The notes: a model not told the origin generated them from the sequence alone. A stretch of DNA of 64,000 nucleotides from Streptomyces sp. NBC_00620 (GCF_026341825.1 NZ_JAPENY010000003.1:1674001-1738000), one strand, 5' to 3'; counted from the first letter of the stretch, positions 53,274 to 61,650 are shown. Program-made: numbers and translations.

Positions 53274-54104
53274 CTACGCGCCCGCGAAGTGCTCCCGTAC
53301 CAGCGACTGCACGACCGGCAGGTCCTGGGCGGCCAGCGCCTCCAGGAGGGCGGTGTGTTCGGCGGCGTCGGCGACGAGGTCGGCGCGGCCGCGGGTGGCG
53401 GGGCCGCCGACCAGGGGCCACTGGGCGCGGCGGTGCAGGTCGTCGGCGATCCGCACCAGCTGGCTGTTGCCGGCGAGGGCGAGGACGGCGCGGTGGAAGG
53501 CGCGGTCGGACTCGGCGTAGGTCGCCCGGCAGCCGAGGGACGCGGCCCGTACCGTCGCGTCGGCGAGCGGGCGCAGCTCGGCCCAGCGCGCGGCGGGCAC
53601 CGTACGGGCCAGCCGCAGCATCACCGGGACCTCGATCAGGGCGCGGATCTCGGCGAGTTCGGCCAGCTCACGCGTGCCGCGCTCGACGACCCGGAACCCG
53701 CGGTTGGGTACGACCTCGACGGCACCTTCGAGCGCGAGCTGCTGCATCGCCTCCCGTACGGGCGTCGCCGACACCCCGAAACGCTCACCGAGGACGGGCG
53801 CCGAGTAGACCTCCCCCGGCGCCAGCTCACCCGCCACGAGCGCGGCGCGCAGGGCGTCGAGGATCTGCCCGCGTACGGAGGCTCGCTGTACAACGGGACG
53901 CGCGCTCTCGGCGCGGGGGCGCGGGATGGGCGCCTCGCTGTGCGTGTGCTCACCGCGGACCCCGGCACCTCCCGGGGCGGCATGCCTCTCCCGGTCCACG
54001 TCCGCGGCCTGCGGCTGCGCGGGCACCCGAACGGCCTCCGTACGGATGTCCGGGGTTCCCGCCCCTGCGGAGCCGTGCGCGCTGCGCGGACCGGCCTGCT
54101 CCAC
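53274..54104 (-). CDS. GntR-family (FCD) transcriptional regulator
   Basis: 276 residues from GTG 54104 with a perfect AGGAGG. An unusually long, disordered N-terminal extension (~70 residues) precedes the winged helix (RGQILDALRAALVAGELAPGEVYSAPVLGERFGVSATPVREA). An FCD ligand domain follows (AEIRALIEVPVMLRLAR, ESDRAFHRAVLALAGN, DAAEHTALLEAL). FCD regulators usually sense organic or amino acids through a metal site; the His/Asp positions are kept. It is divergent from the FhuF-like gene, with an iron box in the shared region, though that does not prove functional linkage. Confidence 0.88.
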   Translation of the reverse strand: MEQAGPRSAHGSAGAGTPDIRTEAVRVPAQPQAADVDRERHAAPGGAGVRGEHTHSEAPIPRPRAESARPVVQRASVRGQILDALRAALVAGELAPGEVYSAPVLGERFGVSATPVREAMQQLALEGAVEVVPNRGFRVVERGTRELAELAEIRALIEVPVMLRLARTVPAARWAELRPLADATVRAASLGCRATYAESDRAFHRAVLALAGNSQLVRIADDLHRRAQWPLVGGPATRGRADLVADAAEHTALLEALAAQDLPVVQSLVREHFAGA

Positions 54105-54215
54105 GGGAACCTCCTCCGGGCTTGTTGGTACTTGGGGGTCAATGCGGCGGTTGTTACTCGTCCGTCAAGCACCATAGGCCCAGTCGCTGTCAGTTCAAAC
54201 ATCGATCGCTCAGGG

Positions 54216-54234
54216 TAAGGTAAGGCTAACCTTT
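54216..54234 (+). promoter_or_regulatory. Iron box upstream of the fhuF-like gene
   Basis: TAAGGTAAGGCTAACCTTT matches the DtxR/IdeR consensus at 15 of 19 positions, 27 bases before the FhuF-like start. It links this gene to the same iron control as the heme locus 21 kb away. Confidence 0.8.
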
Positions 54235-54261
54235 CAACGATCGTGAAGCGATGGTCACCGT

Positions 54262-55140
54262 ATGCACGCTCCCGCCCCGACCGCAGGCGCCCCGGCCCGT
54301 GCCGAGGCACGTCCGGCCCGTTCGGCGGTCGCGGACGCGTACGCCCGGCTGACCGAGGTCTTCCCCGGACTGAGCGTCACGGAACTCGGACAGGACGAAG
54401 CGGCCCCTCGGGACGACGGCTGGGTCGGCGCCGCCGGGCTCGCGGCGGGCGGGGCCGACCTCGACGCGTTCCTGGCGTGGGACGACGCCCAGGTGATCCG
54501 GGACTACGGGCAACGGGCGCGCCCCGACGTGGTGGCCAGCTTCGGGCTGCACCGCTACGCCTGGCCCGCCTGCCTGCTGATCACCGTGCCGTGGTTCCTG
54601 GAGCGCCGGGTGCCCCGCCTCCCTGTGGAGCAGGTCACATTCCAGCGCGCCCTCGGCCGCATGGCGGTGCGGACCGGAGAGTTCGCCTGCCTGCCGGACG
54701 ACCCCGCGGCCGGCCTGCCCGGCGCCCGCGTCGTGCCGGACGAGGAGGCCCTGCGGGCCGAGGTGCGGTCCGCCGTGGCCGAGCACCTGGAACCGGTCCT
54801 CGGCGGTTTCGGCCCGCGCATGCGACGGCGCGGCCGGGCCCTGTGGGGCATGGCGACGGACGAGATCGTCGAGGGCCTCTGGTACGTCGCCCACCTCCTC
54901 GGCGAGGAGCGGCGCGCGATGAGCGAGCTGGAGCTGCTGCTGCCGGGGGCGACCCGGCCGTACGCGGGTTCCGCCGCGTTCCGTGAACTGACAGGACCGA
55001 ACGGGGAGTCCCTGCCCACCCGCGACCGGGTGAGCTGCTGCCTCTTCTACACACTGCGCCCCGAGGACACCTGCGCCACCTGCCCGCGTACCTGCGATGC
55101 CGACCGCGTCGCCAAGTTGACGGCCGCCGCCGCAAGTTGA
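54262..55140 (+). CDS. FhuF-like 2Fe-2S ferric-siderophore reductase
   Basis: 292 residues. The C-terminal FhuF motif is complete: Cys259-Cys260-x10-Cys271-x2-Cys274 (SCCLFYTLRPEDTCATC), which binds a [2Fe-2S] cluster. The body has SFGLHRYAWPACLLITVPWFLERRVP and EIVEGLWYVAHLLGEERRA, typical of the actinobacterial form. FhuF proteins reduce ferric siderophores in the cytoplasm to release iron. No siderophore genes are nearby, but the iron box predicts induction during iron limitation. The start codon has a poor ribosome binding site. Confidence 0.87.
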   Translation: MHAPAPTAGAPARAEARPARSAVADAYARLTEVFPGLSVTELGQDEAAPRDDGWVGAAGLAAGGADLDAFLAWDDAQVIRDYGQRARPDVVASFGLHRYAWPACLLITVPWFLERRVPRLPVEQVTFQRALGRMAVRTGEFACLPDDPAAGLPGARVVPDEEALRAEVRSAVAEHLEPVLGGFGPRMRRRGRALWGMATDEIVEGLWYVAHLLGEERRAMSELELLLPGATRPYAGSAAFRELTGPNGESLPTRDRVSCCLFYTLRPEDTCATCPRTCDADRVAKLTAAAAS

Positions 55141-55477
55141 GGCACCCCGGGGCAGACCGTTCGAGGCACCCCGGGTCGGACCGCCCCCGCACATGCCCTA
55201 AGATCAACTCCCGCTGGACCGCCCACGGAGGCGTCCGCGGATTACAGGCGCTTCACAATTTCCTCACTTGTCGCAGGAACTTTCCGTTGAACCACCCGTA
55301 CGGGTAGTGTTAATCGCACTCAACTCCCGTCCCTCGCGCGGCAGTTCGAGCAGAATGTCGCCTTGCGCATCCCCTTGCACTCCCTTGGCGGCCTCTTGCC
55401 CCGAAAACCCCTGAGGGCCGATGGGATTGGGCCACTATGACGGGCGTTACGCCCTATCCCAATGCAAGGGACCCCAG
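55141..55477. other. 337-bp intergenic region with a structured leader
   Basis: No gene is present. The part near 55200-55320 is AT-richer and likely holds the promoter of the DUF2637 gene. Closer to the start a nested hairpin (55426-55463) ends 14 bases before the ATG. Confidence 0.6.
55426..55463 (+). promoter_or_regulatory. Nested stem-loop before the DUF2637 gene
   Basis: ATTGGG (55426) pairs with CCCAAT (55458), and inside it GGGCG-TTA-CGCCC forms a second hairpin. Being next to the ribosome binding site, it could influence translation. It may also be an operator. Confidence 0.4.
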
Positions 55478-56536
55478 ATGAGACTGACCGACATATCGCT
55501 GAACTGGCTGCTTCCGGGCGCCGTTTTGCTCCTGGGCCTGCTGGCGGCGGTGGCGGTGCTCGCGCGCGGCAAGCGGTCCGGGGAGAAAGCGGCGGGCACG
55601 GAAGACTCGTGGGAGCGCAGCGAGGAGCGCCGCAGGCGCAAGGAAGCCCTCTACGGCACCGCCTCCTACATGCTGCTCTTCATCTGCGCCGCGGTCGCGG
55701 CCGCGCTCTCCTTCAAGGGACTGGTCGGCTTCGGCGAGGAGAACCTCGGCCTCTCCGGCGGCTGGGAGTACCTGGTCCCGTTCGGCCTGGACGGCGCGGC
55801 CATGTTCTGCTCCGTGCTCGCGGTGCGCGAGGCCAGCCACGGTGACGCGGCGCTCGGCTCCCGGATACTGGTGTGGACGTTCGCCGGTGCCGCCGCCTGG
55901 TTCAACTGGATGCACGCGCCCCGGGGCCTCACCCACGAGGGCGCCCCGCAGTTCTTCGCCGGCATGTCCCTGTCGGCCGCTGTGCTGTTCGACCGCGCGC
56001 TGAAGCAGACCCGTCGTGCCGCGCTCCGTGAGCAGGGCCTGGTCCCGCGTCCGCTGCCGCAGATCCGGATCGTCCGCTGGCTGCGCGCGCCCCGTGAGAC
56101 GTACAGCGCCTGGTCGTTGATGCTGCTCGAGAACGTCCGCACCCTCGACGAGGCCGTGGACGAAGTGCGCGAGGACAAGCGCCAGAAGGAGCAGACGCGG
56201 CTGCGCCGCCGCAACGAGGAGCGCGTCGAGCGTGCGCACCTCAAGGCGCTCAGCCGTGGCCACAAGGCTCTGCCCCCCGGCCCCGGTGGTGGCGGCGGTG
56301 GCGGACGGGAACTCGAGTCGGCGACCGTGGAGCGAACCTCCGCCCAGGCCTCCGCGGAGCCTGCGATATCGGCCCCGGAGCAGCTGCCCGTCCGCTCGCG
56401 GCCCTCCCTTCAGCCCGTCCGCAAGAGCGCTGAGCCGTTCACCGTCGACCTCACGGCGGAGGACGACACGATGGCCCTGCCGCGACTCGACTCCCTGGAG
56501 CGCAAGCTCAAGGATCTCGAGCAGCAGTTCGGCTAG
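55478..56536 (+). CDS. DUF2637-family membrane protein
   Basis: 352 residues from ATG 55478. One helix near the N terminus (LLPGAVLLLGLLAAVAVLA) and four more between residues ~75 and ~190 (SYMLLFICAAVAAALSF, EYLVPFGLDGAAMFCSVLAV, ILVWTFAGAAAWFNWMHA, FFAGMSLSAAVLFDRAL) form the DUF2637 core. A coiled, charged segment (~res 225-265) and a low-complexity tail ending in a leucine-zipper-like LERKLKDLEQQFG follow. DUF2637 proteins occur in actinobacterial chromosomes and in spread genes of conjugative elements. Function unknown. No transfer genes are near. Confidence 0.8.
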   Translation: MRLTDISLNWLLPGAVLLLGLLAAVAVLARGKRSGEKAAGTEDSWERSEERRRRKEALYGTASYMLLFICAAVAAALSFKGLVGFGEENLGLSGGWEYLVPFGLDGAAMFCSVLAVREASHGDAALGSRILVWTFAGAAAWFNWMHAPRGLTHEGAPQFFAGMSLSAAVLFDRALKQTRRAALREQGLVPRPLPQIRIVRWLRAPRETYSAWSLMLLENVRTLDEAVDEVREDKRQKEQTRLRRRNEERVERAHLKALSRGHKALPPGPGGGGGGGRELESATVERTSAQASAEPAISAPEQLPVRSRPSLQPVRKSAEPFTVDLTAEDDTMALPRLDSLERKLKDLEQQFG

Positions 56537-56543
56537 GACGTTC

Positions 56544-56560
56544 GGCCGGGGTCACCGGCC
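56544..56560. terminator. Short hairpin between convergent genes
   Basis: GGCCGG and CCGGCC pair around GGTCA in the 86-base gap between the DUF2637 stop and the ATPase stop. Weak candidate. Confidence 0.35.
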
Positions 56561-56622
56561 AGAACCACCGGCCGGAACCTTCGGCCAGGACTGAGAACAC
56601 TGGGACGGCGGCGCGGTTTGCT

Positions 56623-57072
56623 CTACACCGCGCCGCCGTCCAGTTCGAACCACACCGCCTTGCCCACGCCATGCGTCCGCACACCCCACGCGTCCGCGAG
56701 GGACTGGACGAGAACGAGCCCTCTGCCATGCGTACCGTCGTCGGCGTTCGGTACCCGCAGCATGGGCCTGCGTCCCACGAAGTCCCTTACCTCCACGCGG
56801 AGTCCACGGGGCCCGACGGTGGCCGTCAGGACCGCGTCGTGATCGGTGTGGATGAGTGCGTTGGTGACCAGCTCGCTGGTCAGCAGCTCGGCTATCTCCG
56901 ACCTACCCGGCCTCCCCCAGTGCCGTAAGAGTTCCCTCAGCGCCTTCCGGACCTCGGGCACCGCCCGCAGATCCGCCCTGCCCAGCCTGCGCCTCAACTG
57001 CGCACTGCCCGGCTCCATCGCGCTGTCGGCCGCTTCCTCCACCGTTTCCCCGGAGGAGGCCCCGATGGCCAT
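56623..57072 (-). CDS. RsbW/SpoIIAB-like ATP-binding protein
   Basis: 149 residues from ATG 57072, preceded by AGGAGGTGG. HATPase_c_2 fold: VRKALRELLRHWG, N-box LLTSELVTNALIHT, G1 LRVEVRDFVGRRP and G2 THGRGLVLVQSLADAWG. Streptomyces has dozens of such small kinases related to anti-sigma factors. Partners are usually anti-anti-sigma proteins or SpoIIE-like phosphatases, none of which is adjacent. The target sigma factor is unknown. Confidence 0.85.
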   Translation of the reverse strand: MAIGASSGETVEEAADSAMEPGSAQLRRRLGRADLRAVPEVRKALRELLRHWGRPGRSEIAELLTSELVTNALIHTDHDAVLTATVGPRGLRVEVRDFVGRRPMLRVPNADDGTHGRGLVLVQSLADAWGVRTHGVGKAVWFELDGGAV

Positions 57073-57620
57073 CGGACCACCTCCTCGTGCCTGCCTCTTC
57101 ATGACCCCCGCCTGCGCGCCGATGTCGGTTCCTTCCCGCTCGAACACGTTCACGGGGATCCATGCCCGCTCCACCACGCGACAGTCATGTCGAATCGTCA
57201 ACGACCGTTCGTACGGGGCCGAATGCCCGGCGCCCCTGCCGGGAAGGACACTCTGGTGGAGGCGGTACGTCTGCAGTTCGGGCCACCGCTCGACCCTGTG
57301 CACCCACACACCTGCGAGCCGACATCCGTGGGGACGCACCGGCCGATGACGATCGGCCCAACTACCGATCCACCACTGCCGATCCAGCCGTATTCAGCCC
57401 GGGCCGGAGGTTTTTCGCCTCCTCCGCCCCTACCCGTCCCGTACCTGGGGGCTGCCGCCCCCAGACCCCCGCTGTCGGCCTGAACGGCCTCGTCCTCAAA
57501 CGCCGGACGGGCTGAACCGGGCGTAGCCCGGAAGCAAGGGACGGGTAGAAGAGGAGGGGGCGAAAAGCCTCCAAGCCCCCCCGCCCCCTGGCCCCCAGGG
57601 CCGACTGAGCGCCGACGCGT
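57073..57620. other. 548-bp intergenic region with a repeat element
   Basis: No convincing gene. The left part is the promoter region of the ATPase gene. The right part contains the 167-bp inverted-repeat element at 57406-57572 and a C-rich stretch before the pyruvate oxidase stop. Confidence 0.6.
57406..57572. repeat. REP/MITE-like intergenic element
   Basis: A 167-bp element with 35-bp inverted ends (57406-57440 and 57538-57572, 30 of 35 positions complementary). The centre carries CGTCCTCAAACGCCGGACGG, which I recall as a frequent Streptomyces intergenic repeat. No transposase is nearby. Confidence 0.65.
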
Positions 57621-59363
57621 CTAAGGACGCGGCACGTTCCGTAGGTTGGAGCGGGCCATCTGAACCATCCGCCCCACTCCCCCGTCCAGCACGATCTTCG
57701 AGGCCGACAGCGCGAACCCGGTAACCATCTCCGCGCTGATCTTCGGCGGAATGGACAGGGCGTTGGGATCGGTGACGATGTCGACAAGGGCGGGACCCTT
57801 GTGCTTGAAGGCGTCCTTGAGCGCACCGGCAAGCTGCCTGGGCTTCTCGACCCGAACACCGTAGGCACCGCAAGCGCGAGCCACAGCCGCGAAGTCGGGG
57901 TTCTTGTTCGTGGTCCCGTACGAGGGAAGCCCCGCCACCAGCATCTCCAACTCGACCATACCCAGGGAGGAGTTGTTGAAGAGAACGACCTTCACCGGCA
58001 GGTCGTACTGGACGAGGGTGAGGAAGTCGCCCATCAGCATGGAGAATCCGCCGTCGCCCGACATCGAGACGACCTGCCGCTCCCGGTCGGTGAACTGGGC
58101 GCCGATGGCCATCGGCAGCGCGTTCGCCATCGAGCCGTGCGAGAACGAACCGATCACGCGGCGCCGGCCGTTGGGCGAGATGTAGCGAGCCGCCCACACA
58201 TTGCACATCCCGGTGTCGACGGTGAACACCGCGTCCTCGTCGGCGAGTTCGTCGACGAGAGAGGCGACGTACTCGGGGTGGATCGGAACGTGCTTCTCCA
58301 CCTTCCTCGTGTACGCCTTGATGACTCCTTCGAGCGCGTCCGCGTGCTTCTTCAGCATCCTGTCGAGGAAACGCCGGTTCTCCTTGGTCCGCACCCGCGG
58401 GGTGAGACAGCGCAGGGTCTCCTTCACATCGCCCCACACGGCCAGTTCGAGCTTGGAGCGGCGGCCCAGGCGCTCGGGGCGGACGTCGACCTGGGCGATC
58501 TTGACGTTGTCGGGGAGGAAGGCGTTGTACGGGAAGTCGGTGCCGAGCAGGATGAGGAGATCGCACTCATGAGTTGCCTCATAGGCGGCGCCATAGCCGA
58601 GGAGGCCGCTCATGCCGACGTCGTACGGGTTGTCGTACTGGATCCATTCCTTGCCCCGCAGCGCGTGCCCGACCGGGGACTTGATCTTCTCCGCGAACTC
58701 CATGACCTCGGCGTGTGCGCCCGCCGTGCCGCTGCCGCAGAAGAGGGTGACCTTGTCGGCCTCGTCGATCATCGCGACGAGCTTGTCGATCTCGGCGTCA
58801 CCGGGGCGGACGCTGGGCCGGGAGGTGACGAGGGCGGTCTCCAGGGCCTTGTCGGGGGCGGGCTCGGAGGCGATGTCGCCGGGGAGTGAGACGACGCTGA
58901 CGCCGGACTGGCCCACCGCGTGCTGGATGGCGGTCTGGAGCAGCCTCGGCATCTGCTTCGGGTTGGAGATCATCTCGTTGTAGTGGCTGCACTCGTTGAA
59001 CAGCCGTTCGGGGTGGGTCTCCTGGAAGTAGCCGAGGCCGATCTCGCTGGAGGGGATGTGGGAGGCGAGGGCGAGCACCGGGGCCATGGAGCGGTGGGCG
59101 TCGTACAGGCCGTTGATCAGGTGCAGGTTCCCTGGGCCGCAGGAACCGGCGCAGGCGGCGAGCCTGCCGGTGACCTGGGCCTCGGCGCCCGCGGCGAACG
59201 CGGCGGTCTCCTCGTGCCGGACGTGGATCCAGTCGATGGCGGAGTTGCGCCGGATCGCGTCGACGACCAGGTTGAGGCTGTCGCCGACGACTCCGTACAT
59301 CCGCTTCACCCCCGCACGGGCGAGGATGTCGACAAACTGTTCGGCGACGTTCTGCTTGGCCAT
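57621..59363 (-). CDS. poxB: Thiamine-diphosphate-dependent pyruvate oxidase/dehydrogenase (PoxB-like)
   Basis: 580 residues from ATG 59363. Three domains of the TPP family: Pyr domain with catalytic Glu (VRHEETAAFAAGAEAQ), central FAD-type domain (LFCGSGTAGAHAEVMEFAEK, ILLGTDFPYNAFLPD) and PP domain with MSGDGGFSMLMGDFLTLVQY and NNSSLGMV. PoxB-type enzymes oxidise pyruvate to acetate and CO2 with quinone as acceptor. The C-terminal stretch (FALSASKIVLDGGVGRMVQMARSN) fits the membrane-activation tail of PoxB. Transcribed alone; the next gene upstream starts after a 64-base gap from its stop. Confidence 0.88.
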   Translation of the reverse strand: MAKQNVAEQFVDILARAGVKRMYGVVGDSLNLVVDAIRRNSAIDWIHVRHEETAAFAAGAEAQVTGRLAACAGSCGPGNLHLINGLYDAHRSMAPVLALASHIPSSEIGLGYFQETHPERLFNECSHYNEMISNPKQMPRLLQTAIQHAVGQSGVSVVSLPGDIASEPAPDKALETALVTSRPSVRPGDAEIDKLVAMIDEADKVTLFCGSGTAGAHAEVMEFAEKIKSPVGHALRGKEWIQYDNPYDVGMSGLLGYGAAYEATHECDLLILLGTDFPYNAFLPDNVKIAQVDVRPERLGRRSKLELAVWGDVKETLRCLTPRVRTKENRRFLDRMLKKHADALEGVIKAYTRKVEKHVPIHPEYVASLVDELADEDAVFTVDTGMCNVWAARYISPNGRRRVIGSFSHGSMANALPMAIGAQFTDRERQVVSMSGDGGFSMLMGDFLTLVQYDLPVKVVLFNNSSLGMVELEMLVAGLPSYGTTNKNPDFAAVARACGAYGVRVEKPRQLAGALKDAFKHKGPALVDIVTDPNALSIPPKISAEMVTGFALSASKIVLDGGVGRMVQMARSNLRNVPRP

Positions 59364-59427
59364 GACTTCACGTGCCCTTCGGTATCCGGAGATCCCTCTG
59401 GGTTCCATGAATTCACAAGGCCAACCG

Positions 59428-61143
59428 TTACGCCTCCCAAACGGCCGCCGCTGTCCGATCGTCGGCGTATCCCTTGACCCGCACCTGGGTGTCCGCGAGG
59501 AACGCGGCGAGACCGGGCGGTTCCCCCTCCGACCACCGCGCCGTCAGATGCTCCGCGAGCTCGGGTTCGCCGCGCAGCGGCTCCGCGAGGCCGCCGGTGC
59601 ACAGCAGGAGGGTGTCCCCCGGGCGGGCGACGGAGGCGCGGAAACGGAACGGGGCGCGGGGCGGTTCGGCGATCGCCTCGTACGGGCTCGGGGGTGTGGT
59701 GATCCCCAGGTCCATGGTGAGCCGGTCGCCCTCCGGGGTCTCGTGCGGCAGCGACCCGAAGCCGACCACGGCCTCCCCGGCGGCGTCGGCGACCCGCGGC
59801 TCAATGTCCTGCCACTCGCCGTCCCGCAACCGGAACAGGCCCCCGGCCCCGACGCCGAAGAACACGCGCGTACGGCACTCGGGATCGGCGGGCAGCAGCA
59901 GGCACCGCAGGCTGGCGGTGTACTCCTCGGGTTCGATGCCCTGCTCGGCCGCGCTCGCCCGCAGTTTGCCGAGGCTGCGGTCGGTGAGCCGGTGCAGCCC
60001 CGACTTCAGGTCCCCGCGCCGGGCGGCCCGGATGTCCTCGGCCAGCCGCACATGGCTGCGCCCCACGGCCCGCCCGATCCACTGGCAGGCCTCGGCCGCG
60101 GCCAGGTGCGCGCCGGGCGTGGCACGGGCCCCGGTCGCCATCGCGACGAGCACGAGCGCCTGCTCGCCCGTCCCGAACCGGGCGGTGAGCAGCGAATCCC
60201 GGCGTGGTTCGCCCCGGTAGCGCGCGGAGTCCCCGCGCACGGAGACGGCGCGCAGCGTGCTGGTCCCGTAGCGCGCGCCGTCCAGCACCGTGTCGGCGAC
60301 CAGGTCGTCGAGCTCGTCCGGGTCGGCGGGCGGGAGGGCGGTGGGTTCGGCGTCGTAGGTGGGCGGGCCCGAGCCGACGTAGTCGACGGTGGGGGGCTGG
60401 TACGGGACGGAGAGCGTGGGTGTGCGGCTCTGGAGGGCGGGCGGTGGCGGGGCGTCCTGGGGCACGGGAGCCTGCGAGGCGGGCGCGTGCGAGACAGGAG
60501 CGGCCGCGGCGGGGGACTCCGTGGACGTACGACTCGGGGGCTGCTGCGGGCGGAAACCCGGCGGGGTCGGCCCCGGCGGGAAGATGGCGGGAACGGACGG
60601 GTCGGCGGGCGGACCTGTGGGCGGCGGGGCGGGTGGGGCCTCCCAGGGGGCGGGGCTCTGCCCGAGACCTGGGTCGGGACTCTGCCCGAGACCAGGGCTG
60701 GGGCTCTGCCCGAGACCAGGGCTGGGGCTCTGCCCGAGACCAGGGCTGGGGCTCTGCCCGAGACCAGGGCTGGGGCTCTGCCTGGGGGTGTCGCCGCGCT
60801 CCCAGCGGGCGGGACGCTGCTCCGGTACGGCCGGGGGCCGGTCCGGTACGGCCGGAGGCCCGTCCGGATGAGGCGGGGCATCGAACCCGGGCGTCCGCTC
60901 CGGATGAGGCGGGGCGTCGAGCTCGGGCCTCCGCTCCGGATGAGGAGGGACGTCGGCTTCCGGCTTCCGCTCCGGTCGTGGAACGGGCGCGGGCTCAACG
61001 CCCACCGTCCCCACGGCCGACGCGAACCGGTCGTCGAGGGAATCGGCCACGGCCGCGGGCCCCGTGTCCTCGGTGGAGTCGTCGTACAACTGCCCCCACC
61101 AGTCGTCCTCATGACCGGTGGGCTTCTCCCCCTGCTGGCTCAT
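59428..61143 (-). CDS. PP2C-like (probably degenerate) phosphatase-fold protein with Pro-rich N terminus
   Basis: 571 residues from ATG 61143. The first ~285 residues are disordered and Pro-rich, with five octapeptides of the QSPSPGLG type encoded by 24-bp DNA repeats. The C-terminal ~250 residues have the PP2C layout. Metal-ligand positions are altered: the usual DG in the second motif is VAMATGARA, and the usual SDGL is LLCTGGLAEPL. Only the last motif keeps acids (ADDRTAAAVW). It is therefore probably not an active Mg/Mn phosphatase and may be a regulatory pseudo-enzyme. No signal peptide; cytoplasmic. Confidence 0.72.
   Translation of the reverse strand: MSQQGEKPTGHEDDWWGQLYDDSTEDTGPAAVADSLDDRFASAVGTVGVEPAPVPRPERKPEADVPPHPERRPELDAPPHPERTPGFDAPPHPDGPPAVPDRPPAVPEQRPARWERGDTPRQSPSPGLGQSPSPGLGQSPSPGLGQSPSPGLGQSPDPGLGQSPAPWEAPPAPPPTGPPADPSVPAIFPPGPTPPGFRPQQPPSRTSTESPAAAAPVSHAPASQAPVPQDAPPPPALQSRTPTLSVPYQPPTVDYVGSGPPTYDAEPTALPPADPDELDDLVADTVLDGARYGTSTLRAVSVRGDSARYRGEPRRDSLLTARFGTGEQALVLVAMATGARATPGAHLAAAEACQWIGRAVGRSHVRLAEDIRAARRGDLKSGLHRLTDRSLGKLRASAAEQGIEPEEYTASLRCLLLPADPECRTRVFFGVGAGGLFRLRDGEWQDIEPRVADAAGEAVVGFGSLPHETPEGDRLTMDLGITTPPSPYEAIAEPPRAPFRFRASVARPGDTLLLCTGGLAEPLRGEPELAEHLTARWSEGEPPGLAAFLADTQVRVKGYADDRTAAAVWEA
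60656..60775 (-). repeat. Five 24-bp tandem repeats in the PP2C-like gene
   Basis: 60656-60679 is a variant copy. The next four (60680-60775) are identical, CTCTGCCCGAGACCAGGGCT followed by GGGG. They encode in-frame QSPSPGLG octapeptides, so copy number can change without frameshift. Confidence 0.88.
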
Positions 61144-61288
61144 GCCCCTAATTGTCCACCGCGGGAGCCGGATGAAAACGGGGCATCCGGAAAAACCGGC
61201 CAAGGGACTGGCCCTCGAACGGCGTGTCGGATGAATCGTCGAACGGCGATGCGAAGCGGACGCCCTGCGAAAGGCCGTTGCGGCGAAA

Positions 61289-61330
61289 CCGCCGGGCGGT
61301 CCCACCCCCCACGGGAGAACCGCCCGGCGG
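61289..61330 (-). terminator. Hairpin downstream of the short minus-strand frame
   Basis: CCGCCGGGCGGT and ACCGCCCGGCGG form a perfect 12-bp stem around an 18-base loop. It begins 18 bases after the stop of the short frame at 61349, as a terminator would. Confidence 0.55.
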
Positions 61331-61348
61331 CGCCGGAGTGACCGGGAC

Positions 61349-61498
61349 CTAGTACACGTCATAGGTCCGGGTCACAGTCTCTGTGACCGAATTGTCGTCG
61401 CTGTCGGTCAGTTCGGCCCCGAGTGTGACCTGACTTCCTGAAGCTCCGCTGTGATTCACAGCCGCGCTCGGCCCGCTCGCGATGACCAAGCAGGGCAT
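61349..61498 (-). pseudogene. Short frame, possible 3' remnant of an exported protein
   Basis: 49 codons from ATG 61498 (open further up to a TAA at 61598). The product reads SGASGSQVTLGAELTDSDDN and ends TRTYDVY, the look of a beta-strand at the end of a secreted Ig-like domain. Codon third positions are mostly G or C. No ribosome binding site precedes the ATG, and a terminator-like hairpin lies just past the stop. It may be the tail of a lost gene or a genuine small protein. Confidence 0.35.
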
Positions 61499-61650
61499 TA
61501 CGGACGGTGTGTGAAGCCGCGGTGGCGTGAGCTTGTCAGATGGGCGGGTGGTGCGGTGATGATGTGCGAGGCGGGTTTACGCCGTGGCTGTTTTCCGCCA
61601 CTGCTGTCGCCGACCTGCAGAAACCGATCCTTGGGGAGGGGCATCGCCGC

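Larger units (their letters stand above)
61144..61650. other. 507-bp region with a possible small gene or gene remnant
   Basis: No recognised gene. It holds the promoter of the PP2C-like gene, a hairpin (61289-61330), a short minus-strand frame (61349-61498) and the leader of the TrmB/LuxR-like gene. A second small inverted repeat, GGTCACA-N5-TGTGACC, lies at 61370-61388 inside the short frame. Confidence 0.6.

Noticed and set aside
55421..55477. Longer start (ATG 55421) for the DUF2637 gene
   Set aside because: The extra residues are hydrophilic and lie over the leader hairpin. ATG 55478 has AAGGGA upstream and begins the membrane protein properly.
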